A stretch of DNA of 64,000 nucleotides from Phlyctochytrium arcticum (lineage: Eukaryota; Chytridiomycota; Chytridiomycetes; Chytridiales; Chytridiaceae). The stretch spans positions 56,576 to 120,575 of the forward strand of contig JAHLKI010000048.1 in the NCBI GenBank assembly GCA_025602905.1. Direction: 5' to 3'. Made by a program: the position numbers and the translations under genes. A model generated the notes under the pieces. It saw nothing but the letters and a program-made list of their open reading frames with translations. It was not told the origin of the DNA and did no database searches. Shown here piece by piece: positions 36,082-47,392 of this stretch; positions within the stretch are counted from its first letter, which is position 1; each line of letters opens with the position of its first letter.

Positions 36082-39000
36082 TCAATGACTCTTCTTTGCA
36101 ACTGGTGGATGCCGCCCGTCAACCACAACATGGCCCACAAGTGCGTGGCTTACAATGAAGAGAAGGATTTGAAAGACGATGAAGGCGCTTGCGATAATAA
36201 AGTGACTGATGGTCGTCCCAATTTCCAGCCAACTGCCTGAATCACGGACCAGGTAAAAGAAGTTGAGAGTCATGACGTCTGTCGTGCTTAAAACCACGAG
36301 GAATAATGAGAAGGGGGGCAATCCCACGGCGCGGTGAATGACCGCAAAAATGGAGCTGAGGAAAAAGAATGGAATGAGGATCTTGAGTATCAGAAGAGCT
36401 CCCATGAGAAAGGGATCAAATACGGTCGTGAATCGATACACGCTTTCGAGCGAAAAGGAGCTGACGCTGGCAATATTGCCGGTCCCGAAAAATGCCACAT
36501 TGATGAATAGCAAAAAGAAGGCAACTATGCGAAGATCTTGCAAGCGCAGACCGCGTCGCCCGTTTGCACTCGTGTTGTCCTCTTGCTGGATCAGTTTTTC
36601 CATCGAAAGCCATGCGAGTACCATGCCGGAAAAGCAAAAGTAAAACAGTGCTTCGTAGGAAATGGAAAGGAGCACGAATACGGGTGCAAATGCTAGATAA
36701 ATGACTGCCAGTCGTCTTCGATAATGGTGCCCAGTTTTGAAGCTGTCAAATACCAGTAGCAAGAGAGCCATCCCCAGAATCATCCAGCTGCAAGTCTGGT
36801 TGACCAATGGTAACCCCGTTTTGGCGCGTAGTCGGAGAGCGGTATCTATGGTAATGATGATACTGGCTACGACAAGAGCTACTTCAGTCAAAAGTACTTT
36901 AGAGACTCTTGACGAAGTATCCACTACTCCACGACCTGCAGCTGTGTCGGAGGTGGATGGGACGGCAATGACGGCAATGACACCAGAAATCGCCAGCAAG
37001 ATTCCACCAGCGGCAATCAGCCATAAATTCTCGCCCTTCTCCACCGGTAACAAAGGAAAGATGCTTGTTGCAAAACAAAATGCCATCCAGATTCTGACGA
37101 TCCAGATATTTTGTTTTATAAATCCTTTGCGTTGCAACAGCGGCCAAATGAATGCAATGCCCCATAAAGCAAACGAAAGTATTTCACGGCGAAAGTAAGT
37201 CCATACCTACAGTTATATTAGCCTCTCCGAGTAAGATAGAGCCATATTGAACATGTCCTTACAAGTATCTCCAAGGTTACAACGTATGCTGCAACTTTGA
37301 ACAGGAGTCCCTGAGCGCTGCCTGATCTTACGACACTTGACAGTAGCGGTTTGAACGACGGTGCCGTCTTGCAGACTTGGGTCCAGAAAAAGATGGGAAA
37401 GTATGTGTAGGCATAGTATAGAGCTGGTGAACCCGTGTACGCTAGCAAGGCGGTCAAGGCAACTGTGCACGCTATCGACGTTTTCAGCAAACTCCTTGGT
37501 TCAGGTACAGGCGCAACCGTGTCTTTAGCAGCTATCCGCATGGTGCACATGGAGCTATAGGCTATCCAACCGACATATCCGGCTGTTATTATTGCCCGCA
37601 AATAAAGCCAGTCATATCTGTGGGGAGATGGATCAGCTAGAATACCATCAAAGTTCAAAAAATAACTGCATCTTACGTCTGATAATATCGCAATCCTTCC
37701 AAGGACAAATCAGTCAATGCGTTGCTAAGTGACATGGCTTCAGAATGTTCCTCCCGTTTCAAATGCCTTTCTATGGCTTCGAGAATGGCCTGTCTGTTCT
37801 TGAGCGGCTTGAATGGGCGGAAGAATATCTCACTCTCCCGCTTGGAATCTTCTTTTACAACAAATTGCGCTAGAATTTGCCGGGCGTTTGCGAATACCAA
37901 AAAGGCCTGTTGGCGTGTCGAAACACCGAGATACTTTCGAGGCAACTTGCCCACTGAATTCATTGGAAAGTCCAGGCCTATCAACGATGACTGCGGCCCT
38001 CTGTTAGGTGCAGTGGATACCGATTGAAACATTCTCTTTCCATACCATTAAAGGGGCTATATCAGCCTGTTCCACATCTACCCTTGATACATCATTGAGG
38101 CTCCACGGTTTGGAGAACTCGTCATGCCCAGTAACAGGAGCTTTGATGGGCCCTGCTACCCCGGATCCCCATGCAATCAATGGCGTTCTGGTGTTATCAG
38201 GGTGACCGTCACCGTGATTTCCTCGATTGCTCATTCCATGGTCAGCAGTAAACACGTACGCCGTCTTTTTATCGTTGTTGTAAAACTGCTCAAAGAGGGG
38301 TAGAACTGTCGACAATTGTGTGTCTATAAGTTTGATGTTCTCCAGATACCTGGGTTCCATGCATTAATACGTAGATCCATTCATTCACGGGCAGCCGTAC
38401 TGACATACTCTTTGGAATATGGCCTATGCGCGTGGCCGTTCGTGTCAAGTCCCAGCAAACTACCCAATTCTCAGTTTTACGTTTATGTATCCACGACGTG
38501 ATTAGAACCTACTGAAGAAAAAACACGACGCCATCTTGCCTCAGCATCCCGTTCAGTGTGGTGTTCTTCTGGCCTTGCTTCAACAGCTCCCGGAACTTGT
38601 CAAAGACCCAGATATCTAACTGGTTAGCATCTGAAATGTTGAATTATTTCTTCAACGTGGCAAACATTGAATTCATGCGCTCTAAAGCCTACCTTCGGCA
38701 AAGTCCTCGCTTTCAGAAGGGTACATGATCGTCTCAACCTTTGATTTATCGGTGGCGCCCTCCGCAAACATTGGCAGAATATCAGGAGATCCAAATGACC
38801 ACGTATGCGTGCTCTGATTAAACACGGAATCAAAGTTGACCGGGTTCATCTTCCACCCTAAAGATTGCTTGGATTTAGCATGAGTCCTATTACACGGTTT
38901 GACAACTCCGTACCTTTGGTCACGGCGCTGACATCTTCGTAAAACCCGGCAATCAAGGCAACATGCCCAGGTCGGGATTCCGTTGGAACCCGCGTATGAG

Positions 39001-39404
39001 ACACGCCCCATGTCCCTTCATTGAGAACAATATTCTTCAAATATGGTGCCCGCTCCATCCCGTGCTCAAACAACTTGTCCGCGCGCAGCCCATCTCCTGC
39101 GTAAACAAATGATGTTATGATATGATTCCACCCCCGAATGCAAAAGCGAGTAAGTACCAACTATGAGAACCAGACGCTTTGCTGGAGGCGGTTGGAAGGA
39201 TGGGACCGGTGTCATGCCATGCACTAGCGGTGAGCGAAAGTAGATGTCAAATATGGACCATGAATAGACTGCATGGAAGAGCACACTTTCATAACACGAA
39301 TGAGTAAAGAAAACGCCAGTACAAAAGGATAAAAGCACCTACCCGAGAATCAAAAGCCTTGCTATGGGGCCTCTTGGCGGGATCGAGCCTTCTGGAACGG
39401 CCAT
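36082..39404 (-). CDS. MCD4: GPI ethanolamine phosphate transferase 1 (Mcd4/PIG-N)
   Basis: This ER enzyme adds ethanolamine phosphate to the first mannose of GPI precursors. The start [13 protein letters not shown] (39404) precedes a first membrane span and the lumenal phosphodiesterase/phosphatase-like domain: [18 protein letters not shown] (metal-binding Asp), [57 protein letters not shown] and [20 protein letters not shown] multi-span C-terminal PigN domain follows, ending PPVAKKSH, a KKxx-like ER retrieval tail. About ten exons. Divergent from DPH4 with 134 bp between starts. Confidence 0.92.
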
Positions 39405-39538
39405 CTTGGCTGAAATAGTTTGCCTCAAATCGCCGAAATCGCTGGAGGAGCGGCCATTACGCGCAAGTGGCGTAGTCGCAGATGGAGCTGGCCTAATTTG
39501 TTCCAAAGCAAATCCCTCAAATTCTTGCCGCAAAAAGC

Positions 39539-40096
39539 ATGAAAACCCACTATGAGACGCTGGAGGTGCAGCCGACGGCGACGCTTATAGAGATTCGCAA
39601 ACAGTTTCAGCGGCTTGCGTTGGTGGTGAGTTGGCCTGCTCTTTATCAACTTGCTGATGCTGAAGCGTTGTCCTCAGTTCCACCCCGACAAAGTAGTTGG
39701 CACTGGCGACACCAACAGTCATGAACTGGAAACGATCAATAAAAGGTTTCAAGAGATTTCAGCAGCCTGGAAGATTTTGCAAGACGAGGGTCGCCGTGCG
39801 CTGTATGATGAACATTTGAGAGGTCTTCCCATGCAAAAACCTGGGCCTGTCCATGACGAGATAGATCTGGACGATATGGACTATGATGAAGGTACATGAT
39901 CAACTTAGTGCCATGTCCTATCCTTCCTTCCGACACTAATTAGTTGGATCTAGGCTCAGGCGCGTTTCACTATGGTTGTCGGTGCGGAGATACATACTGT
40001 GTAACTGAGAAGGAATTGGAGGAGGGAGTTGACTTTGTCAGCTGCGGGGCATGCTCCTTACGGATTCGCATTCTCTACCATGTGGACGACGGTTAA
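39539..40096 (+). CDS. DPH4: DPH4/DNAJC24 J-domain protein of diphthamide synthesis
   Basis: Dph4 (Jjj3) supports the iron-sulfur steps of diphthamide formation on EF2. The J-domain starts MKTHYETLEVQPTATLIEIR; the HPD triad (FHPDKVVG) begins directly after the first intron; RFQEISAAWKILQDEGRRALYD completes it. After a second intron comes the CSL zinc finger: YGCRCGDTYCVTEKEL and FVSCGACSLRIRILY, ending HVDDG. Three exons; the length, near 145 residues, is typical. Confidence 0.9.
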
Positions 40097-40296
40097 TTAA
40101 CCTTCCACCTTAGAGTGAACTGCACCATCCAAGATGCCTGGCATAAATACAGCATTGGAGGTGCCACATCCCACTTACGGTACGGAACTGGACGTGCGAG
40201 CTCGACTGGAGCTACCGTCAGAATGCCCCGATGTGGTCCCGGTTCCTTGAAATGACCCCGCGGGCGCTGCTTCGTGGTTCCAAACACCCTCGCCAT
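40097..40296 (-). CDS. possible small hypothetical gene
   Basis: An ATG at 40296 opens MARVFGTTKQRPRGHFKEPG and a Pro-rich stretch VELARPVPY, which can splice at GTAAGT (near 40180) to a short exon ending in TAA at 40099-40097, one base beyond the DPH4 stop. I do not recognise it. The clean splice signals are the only support; it may be the last part of a longer gene. Confidence 0.25.
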
Positions 40297-40529
40297 CTTG
40301 CACGGAACAAAAGCTTCGATTGCAGACAATATTCAAGACGTAATAACAATGCTCGGTACACGACTCAAACAAGATGAGGGGAACTACCATACATATTTCT
40401 CATCAACGACTTGCTTTCTTCTTGAATGCGCCGCCATCTGCGGGTCTTTGGAAGCCCCCGCGCTCATCCTCCAAACCGATGATTGGCCCTACATCAAGAC
40501 AATTTCTTAGATAGTGATTCATTTTCTTG

Positions 40530-41017
40530 TCAAGAGTGTGATCCCTTACGTGGTGCGCTTTTGGAAATAAACGTCTCGTCAGTCTTGGTGTTGGGGCCAT
40601 TTACTTCGGGTCCATTTATGTTTTTTTGTTGCATTCCCTGTTGAACGCTTTCCCTATGTTAAATTTCAGTTTTTTCCTGGATCATCAGGAATCTGAACTT
40701 GACTTACGCCCGTACATCGCCAACGTTGCGACCCCCGCGCAGAGCTACAATGGTTTCTGATTAGTGCTGTGCCCACTACTGCTGTAGTCCAGGTTGGTCG
40801 GCGTACCGTTTTCGACACTCGTCACATTGTCGTGTTTGCCTCGCTGTTTGTCCTCTTCCTTTGACGCTGCAAATGCCGAGCTCCAGCCCTTCCGGGTTGC
40901 ATCGTCCACATTGTTTTTACTCGCAAAGCCCCGACCAATGAATAATTTAGGCGTCAATCTCTGGATTACTACGGGCGGGGTCGATATTTTCGCCAAGAAA
41001 CATTTTGTCGCTGACAT
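40530..41017 (-). CDS. hypothetical small protein, possible mitochondrial presequence
   Basis: The ATG at 41017 opens MSATKCFLAKISTPPVVIQR, a basic amphipathic N-terminus like a mitochondrial presequence, then GRGFASKNN and a hydrophilic stretch. A GTACGC donor near 40801, a CACTAATC branch site and a TTGTAG acceptor join it to ALRGGRNVGDVRA, which either stops at once (intron retained) or splices again (GTAAGTC...CATAG) to an exon ending GSHS at 40530. Function is unknown. Confidence 0.45.
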
Positions 41018-41840
41018 GATGGTTTAAAATGAATACAATGGAGTTTGAGAGCAATATTCAGGATCGGTACATGCAGTCCCTCCGGGGGGCTCTGTAATAC
41101 TGGGCTCGATAACTGACATGTCACTCTCGCGTGACTGCGTAAACCTTTCGTAATCAGGGTCCCCTCCGGACCCCTGTATGCGTCAGTAGGGTTGTTTGCA
41201 ATTGCTTTCGGGCCATATATGATCAAGTATCTCGCAGAGTAACGGGCAGAGTACCCGTCTGTGACCTCAAAAACTCTGCTATATATGAGAAAACAAGTGA
41301 TCTCAAACCATTCAGAACAAAGTATTTTCTGTGTCCATTTTTTTATGCCAGACTACGGCAGAGTGCGCAGCTGGCCACTCTACCGTAGTCTTACCGTCGG
41401 GTGTACTATTACTACGACTTGCGCAGCGAGTTATATGTGAATATGAATTCACGGGCTCATAAATGATCCTTCTCCCTCAATCATCATTCCATCTGGGTCT
41501 GTCTGCATCGACAGGTCCACTTTGCTGCATCGACGGGTTCTCCGTTTCGGAGGCTAATTAGGTACTAATTTATACATATTTGCGACACAGCCACTTTGAC
41601 GCGGTCTGGCATCTCACTGGGCATCTCAGGCTCTCCCTCCTTAGCGAGTAACAGCTTTTACATTATTCGGCGTGAAGAAGAGACTGGAGTTGGGATTGGG
41701 GGCCTTGAGGAGCATTTTTATTATGTATTGAAAAAATGAAAATGGTGAGCTATATTCAAAAGTAGTAGTATGGATAAAATATCTGAATCAAGAGGAGAAT
41801 CGTACAAGCAGAAGAGAGAAGTGAGTATATACGGAGCACC
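41018..41840. other. gene-free junction region with hairpin
   Basis: About 820 bp lie between the last host-like gene and the Mutator-like remnant. It holds an imperfect 42-nt hairpin (listed separately) but no gene I can support. It may contain one end of the mobile element; I could not find terminal inverted repeats by eye. Confidence 0.4.
41350..41391. repeat. inverted repeat/hairpin, 16-nt arms
   Basis: Left arm AGACTACGGCAGAGTG and right arm CACTCTACCGTAGTCT are reverse complements with a single mismatch, around a 10-nt loop (CGCAGCTGGC). It lies outside genes, between the host block and the transposase remnant. Confidence 0.7.
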
Positions 41841-44800
41841 TCAGGGAGCAGAGGGACTAACTGTCAGAGGAACAACTTCGGATAGAGGAGGCACTTCCTT
41901 TGCCGGACCCTGCGAAATCGCCCGGTTATACCAAGCAATTCGCCCCTCGTCTGCCAGCACAGCGAACAGACCATTATCCGTGACTTCACCCCGGGAATGG
42001 AGACGTCGCTCTACGCGAAAAGAACTCCCGTAAGAAGAGGTTGACAAAAAGATAATGTCCTCTGCCGCAAGCCAATCGTCAACAATTCTCCGGCGTAAAA
42101 CACCCTCCTGACCATTGTGAATAATGTGCTGCGTTTCATCGACTGTGTATCCCTCATCCCAACATTCGATGTAATCGAAGTTATCCATGTGGTCCCAGGG
42201 CTCATGTCGGAATTCGTCATTCTCATCATGCACATCATCTTCATTGGGCGCGTCGCCCTCCTGCTGCGGTCCCTCATCATCGCCGTCTTCCTGCTGCTGG
42301 AGTTCCTCTGCGTCCGGTGAGCCACTCAGAGCAGTATCGGCAGCGGTATCTTGTACCCTTGCCACTGCGTCCGAGACGCTCCCCGGAGCGACTTGCGCTT
42401 CCCGCACTAACTTCCGGACATTGACCACGAGGGTGTCCCTTCAAGGGATTTTTGCATCGTTTGCAGCAACGTTGCTTCGGCGGAGCAGAGCCGGTGCCCA
42501 CCGTAGGTTCCGTTGCTGTGGCGCCGCTCTGCCCAATCACAGCTGCATTGGCAGGGTTGTTGGAAAGGGCAGTGACCAGCAACTGGAGCTGTTGGGCTTG
42601 CGTCTGGATTATTTGTTCCAGCTTACTGAGACGGCCAGCGGTAGACCGAGCGGTAGTACGCTGACGCTTGGCTGGCGGTTGAGATGCACTGGTTTGCGTG
42701 CGTCTTTCTGCCTCGGCTGCCTCGATTTGTTGGGTAGAGCGCTCTACGGCGATTGAATCGCGGCCTTCGACAGTTTGGGAGCGGGAGGGGCGATCAGATG
42801 CTCGACCAAGAACTGGGTAACGAACCCCATAGATTGCTGGGTCCATCTCGACATGGGGCAGGATCCAGTGAGGGTGAAAGTCTTCAAGCTCCAGTGGGAT
42901 ATGCGCAAACAACTGGTTTCGTGCTAGCTCATGCCGGCACGCGAATCCAAACACTGTACGGGTACTGCAATACCGCTGATTGCACTCTTCCAGCGGCAGT
43001 TGTTCTTCTTCACTTACTTTCAACAATCGTCTGGCTTCCCGCAACTCCAATGCCAACAGCCTTTGGCAATGTTGCGATATGTTCTTGTGGAGAGCCTTGA
43101 ACACCTCATCACTCAAAATACTGCCGTCCAAACTCCACGTACGGTCATGATTGAATGTGTCTTGAAGTCGCTGCAAATTGTACTCCATGCTGGATTTCAG
43201 CGCTTGGAACACATCTCGCAGAAGGGACATGGAGTTCGCCAGCCAGTTTTTGATCCCGGTATGATGACAGCCCTCACAGTCGGACGTGACTCGGCGATTA
43301 AAATGCGTCCTTTGGTCAACTAGATAGCTAGCCCAATGCCGCTTGAAGGGCAGCTTGTTCCGCTCCAGATAATCAATCGCCTCGGGTACATGGCTGGCAA
43401 TGGCGTTCAATTTTTCCCATTGCAGATTGAATTCAGACTCATTTTTCGCGTAAATCAGCTTTTGCCACACTTTGAAAAAATTGTCCCATTTTTCCTGCCA
43501 GGTCTCTTGGATGAGAAGGTGCATCAATTGGCTAGGCCTCCTGAAAAAGCTTTCTACAATGCTCAGTAACATTATTGTTTATGTGCCAGATACATAACAT
43601 AACCTGCATTTGATTACCGCGAGATCACGTTATTTGCATGACGCTTAATGCCCAGCGCACGAGAAATACCTGAACACCCTGGGATTCCCATCCCTCTTCC
43701 TCGGTTAGTACTTGATATAGCGCCTTGTCATGATCAACAGTCTAGAGCAAATAATGTATCATGATCACCAGGTTGTGTTTATCAATATTTCAAAACTTAC
43801 AACGACTTGTGGACGAAATGTCAAAAAAGTTTCTAATTTGCCAAGGGCCCAGCGGTAGTCCTCTTTATTCTCGGAAGGAATGAACACCACGGCGACCGTA
43901 AATACCTAGTAATCGTCATTAGAATACTGACTTTTCATTCGGGGAGATACCCTTAGCGTATCAAGTACCATGTTGGTTCCGGTCACTCCTACAACATGAA
44001 AAAGCTACAGGACAAAAGATTCAGTACTGGACTAACTTTCATCGGGAAACGCCTGTTACCTTGTACTGGGTCTTGTTGGTCTTATACGTACAGTCAAATA
44101 GAAGACCGACATTTGAATGATTTTGCGCCATCTCGCGCATTCCAGTGAATCCAACGAACAAACGACGCAACTCTAGGAAGCCATCTGCTTGTCCTGCAGA
44201 TCTTCTGAATACCACAGTTCGTTATTGGCGGAAGCCGTGTTCATTTCATAGCGCAGTTGTTCAATATCTGTGCGGCCTGCTCGGTATGACTTTCAGATGC
44301 TAGCACACAGCAGCAACTCAATTCAAGTAGACCTACCCTGGAATAAGTTCCGTTTCATAAGCTGCTTACGGTTCGAGATATCTTTCGGTTTCAGCAGACT
44401 CATCGGATTCGACCTTCTCAGCAAATCGATAATCTCCAGCGGTTTCTTACGCAAATTGATCAGATTTTCGATGTCGGCCACCAACTCGGGTGTATGTGTG
44501 AATCGGCGAGCCATCTGTAGTTCGATGAGCTCGCGCCAGGTACGACGGAAGTGCCCGCGATGAATAAGATGGGTAGCTTTTTCTTTCAATGTCCATGATG
44601 TTGTAGGCAGCCCCCCCTTCGATCCGCGGACGATCTCTAAGTGGAATATACACTCTTCGACCTGCTTTGTCCCCGTAATTCTTAACGGCGTAGTCTTGGG
44701 AGGCAGAGGAGAGGAAGCTGCCAGTTCACATTTGAAAGAAACCGATACATTGATCTTATATGTCCGTCGTTTCGAGATAGAGAATCCTTCGTTCATGGCC

Positions 44801-44903
44801 CACTGCTGGAGATCATGATATGCGGCATCCTGATCTTCCCAAGGACGCGGGGGGGGGGGGGGGGCAGCGGAAGATTAGGCTGCCAGGCGTCGTCGGCCGC
44901 CAT
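41841..44903 (-). pseudogene. Mutator-like (MULE) transposase, frame-broken
   Basis: Homology runs across several frames and short introns. The N-terminal FAR1-like region (MNEGFSISKRRTYKINVSV from 44796, LLKPKDISNRKQLMK) leads through a GT...AG intron to GRTDIEQLRYEM. The DDE core follows: LLFDCTYKTNKTQYKL (first Asp), VFTVAVVFIPSENKEDYRWAL, TVDHDKALYQVL (second Asp), then LCIWHINNNVTEHCRK. The C-terminal part (43572-42277) ends with a SWIM-like CSTRTVFGFACRH and a CCKRCKNPLKGHPRGQC zinc cluster, then an acidic tail in another frame to 41841. The frame jumps near 44180, 43545 and 42430 and at a G16 tract, so it is probably dead. Confidence 0.75.
44849..44864. repeat. G16 homopolymer (C16 in the coding sense)
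   Basis: A run of 16 G lies between a candidate transposase ATG (44903-44901) and the rest of its frame. With 16 bases the two are out of frame; 14 or 17 would join them. This is a likely slippage or sequencing-error site. Confidence 0.85.
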
Positions 44904-45034
44904 TAATAGGGTAGTGAAGTAGTAAAGGTGTTGTGTTGCGCGATTAAATAAAAGTTGTACAAGTTATATGTAACCCGACCCCCAAGGGTACGGGATCCAG
45001 AATATGTGAGGGCGTCAACCCCCCCGGAAAATGT

Positions 45035-45044
45035 CTATATAATA
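45035..45044 (-). promoter_or_regulatory. candidate TATA box of the MULE transposase
   Basis: TATTATATAG on the minus strand lies about 130 bp upstream of the candidate transposase ATG at 44903 and just downstream of the Fanzor stop. This suggests the two genes have separate transcripts. Confidence 0.45.
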
Positions 45045-45060
45045 CCCCGACTACTTCAAG

Positions 45061-47155
45061 CTATCTACCCCTCTGAAATGGAAGTGGCCGCACGCCAGTC
45101 TGCAGGAGAGCTCGAACTATGGTGGCCATATTGAGAGTACTGAGGCCGTCGCGGTTGTAGTATCGCATACGCTGCCCCACATTCCCATCCGCTGTCCAAT
45201 CCTGCTCTATACAATCTGGGTTGGTACAACCCAGCAGGCCGTGGACAGACTGATGGTGCCCTTGCGCTCGGCGCCAGGGCCGGGATGACAGGCGAGTCTT
45301 GATGTTTTTGATGACTAGAACTTGGAATTAATACTTGTTGGTCATCTCTCACAAACAATCAGACTTGCATACCTGGTTGATGACAACGACAGCACAACGC
45401 CGACGTCTTGAATTCGTCCAGGAGGAAACACTGAACGTGGTGCTGGCGAAATGTTTTTCTCGAACCAGCCGTCTTGCTTGATGTCTGGAACCTGGCGGTT
45501 CGCCCCGCATCGTCCCAGTCCCCCAAGACCACGACAAAGTTCTCGCCGAATTTGTCTCGCATCCGATTGATCAGCTCGGCCTCCGACTTTTGGGTGAATG
45601 AATGACAACGGAAGCGCGAGCGGCGGTGGAAGCGCCGATGGTAGAACGCCTGGAGCTCCTGCCGATGATTGGCCTGATATTCCAGATATTCGACGAATTG
45701 ATTCGTATTCATGGTCTTGTGGGTAGGAATTGCAGATTCCAGTGATTCTATGTCAGCATCCCTCCGCATCGACTGGGACGTCTTGCGTATGACCTTGGAC
45801 CTGGTTTCTTTGTTTCGCTGATTGGCAGTATACCGCATCGTTCCTCCGCCATGAACACCGCGACAAAATAGGATGTCCCTTTTGTTTGGGTCTATCACCA
45901 CGATGTTCGGCGCTTGTCCCAAAGTATCAAGATTTTGATCGCAGTAGGTAGCAGCAATTTCAGCTCTGATTGCTGCCTTTGACTTGCGCTTAGCTGAGGT
46001 ACCGTATTTGAATCCAGGCGTTTGAAGGTGGACCGAGACTGCATGCCCATCCGTGGCGATGGAGAAATCAAACTCGAGCCCGGTCGATTGCTGGGGCTGG
46101 AAGACTCTTGATTCCAGCCGGAAACAGTTGCTCCATAGGTCGTACTTTCGGTTGCCCTCCCTTAGTACGCCTGTCTGCTTGCGAGTCAAACACAATATAC
46201 TCTTGGCCAGTATCGTTGTGTCAATTCGAATCGATGATTGAATATGAGACTTTCGCAAGGGAATCGCCGTGAATGATGGGTATTGGTACTGTTCGTACAG
46301 CTCTGCCAGCTTGCAATACGACTGGAGGTAGTGTAGTGGCTCTACCACGACATCTAAAGCAATGCCGTCTGCACTCTCTATCGCTCTTCGAGGCAGGATC
46401 GACCAGATTTCGTCAAGAATGGCTGCTTCTTCAACGGGCAACCCATCCAATTCCTCCTCGGTCGGAACAGTGTCGAAAGTAGCAATGCTTTTAAGCCATC
46501 GTACACGTTGATAGAAGGCTGGCAATAACTCCCGTTGATTCGTGATTTTGAGATGCTGCACCCGTTCTTTCACATCAAGACGCCGATTCAGGAATCGCAA
46601 GAGCATTTTGTAGTAATTCTGCTGAATGTTGACTCTCAAGTTGGTGAAAATACTCTTGCCCACATAGTGGGAAGGCTGCTGGTCATCCTTCATTTGTGGC
46701 TGGTGGAAATTGGCCAAAGCGCTGTAAATGGGAATGGTGTCAATATAACGGTTTTTGATCGCGACCATCTCCGGTGCTGTGGGATTGTATGCGTTGCCTT
46801 TGTTGAGCAACTGGAAGATGGCGTACATGTCTTCGGCCTTGGGAGGTTCCAGAGACACGTCATGCAGGTGCTGAGTGTAGAAGAACCGGAGAAATTGTGT
46901 TGTGTGAGAAGCTAGCTCGTGCACCGTCTTGATGAAAGATAACAGCCGCTGTAAGTAGATGGGCGCAAGGGGATGCTGATGGTTGAAAATTCTTGCAAGC
47001 AAAATCTTGCGGGCGGATTGGCGGGGGTTTGGGCCGGCGTTTGCAAAAGATTCAGGTAGAGGAGTAGGATTTCCAGGAGGGTTTGGTGGCTTTTTCTTGC
47101 GTTTCGGGCCGGTGGGGACCCCAGAAGTACACTGTCTCTTCGTTTTTGGTGGCAT
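45061..47155 (-). CDS. Fanzor, eukaryotic TnpB-like RNA-guided endonuclease
   Basis: Fanzors are nuclear OMEGA-type nucleases related to TnpB and Cas12; studied members cut DNA guided by an omega-RNA that overlaps or follows the gene's 3' end. Exon 1 is 47155-45373, intron 45372-45315 (GTATGC donor, TTCTAG acceptor; CCAAG at 45321 is an in-frame alternative), exon 2 is 45314-45061; 678 residues. The start MPPKTKRQ is chosen because a TATA box lies at 47383-47392, downstream of the earlier in-frame Met (47482). Residues 1-30 carry a basic NLS (GPKRKKKPP). Catalytic features: RuvC-I Asp422 (VVIDPNKRD); RuvC-II block VVVLGDWDD (545-547 GDW) with no Glu there, but Glu581 in LLDEFKTSALCCRC; zinc ligands C588/C591 and C624/C629 (GCTNPDC); RuvC-III Asp650 (YYNRDGLSTLN). 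The frame is intact throughout. Confidence 0.93.
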
Positions 47156-47382
47156 TGTGTGTATGTATGTGCGATGCGAGAATTGGAAATCAGTATATTT
47201 GGAAGGAGGACATCTAAAAAGACCAATCAAAAAGAGAGGATTAGGCGTTTGTTGTTGCCGATGAGCGATGTTGAAGAAACTGACCAAAGAAGTAAATTCG
47301 GGTACGATCGGTTGCAACGCGAATAGTCTTTGTCGAAAAAAAGGATGGGGGAAAGCAGCGGGGGGACTTGGCGACGGGCTGC

Positions 47383-47392
47383 TTATATATGC
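47383..47392 (-). promoter_or_regulatory. TATA box of the Fanzor gene
   Basis: CATATATAAG on the minus strand, about 230 bp upstream of the chosen Fanzor ATG (47155). It argues against translation from the upstream Met at 47482. Confidence 0.6.
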
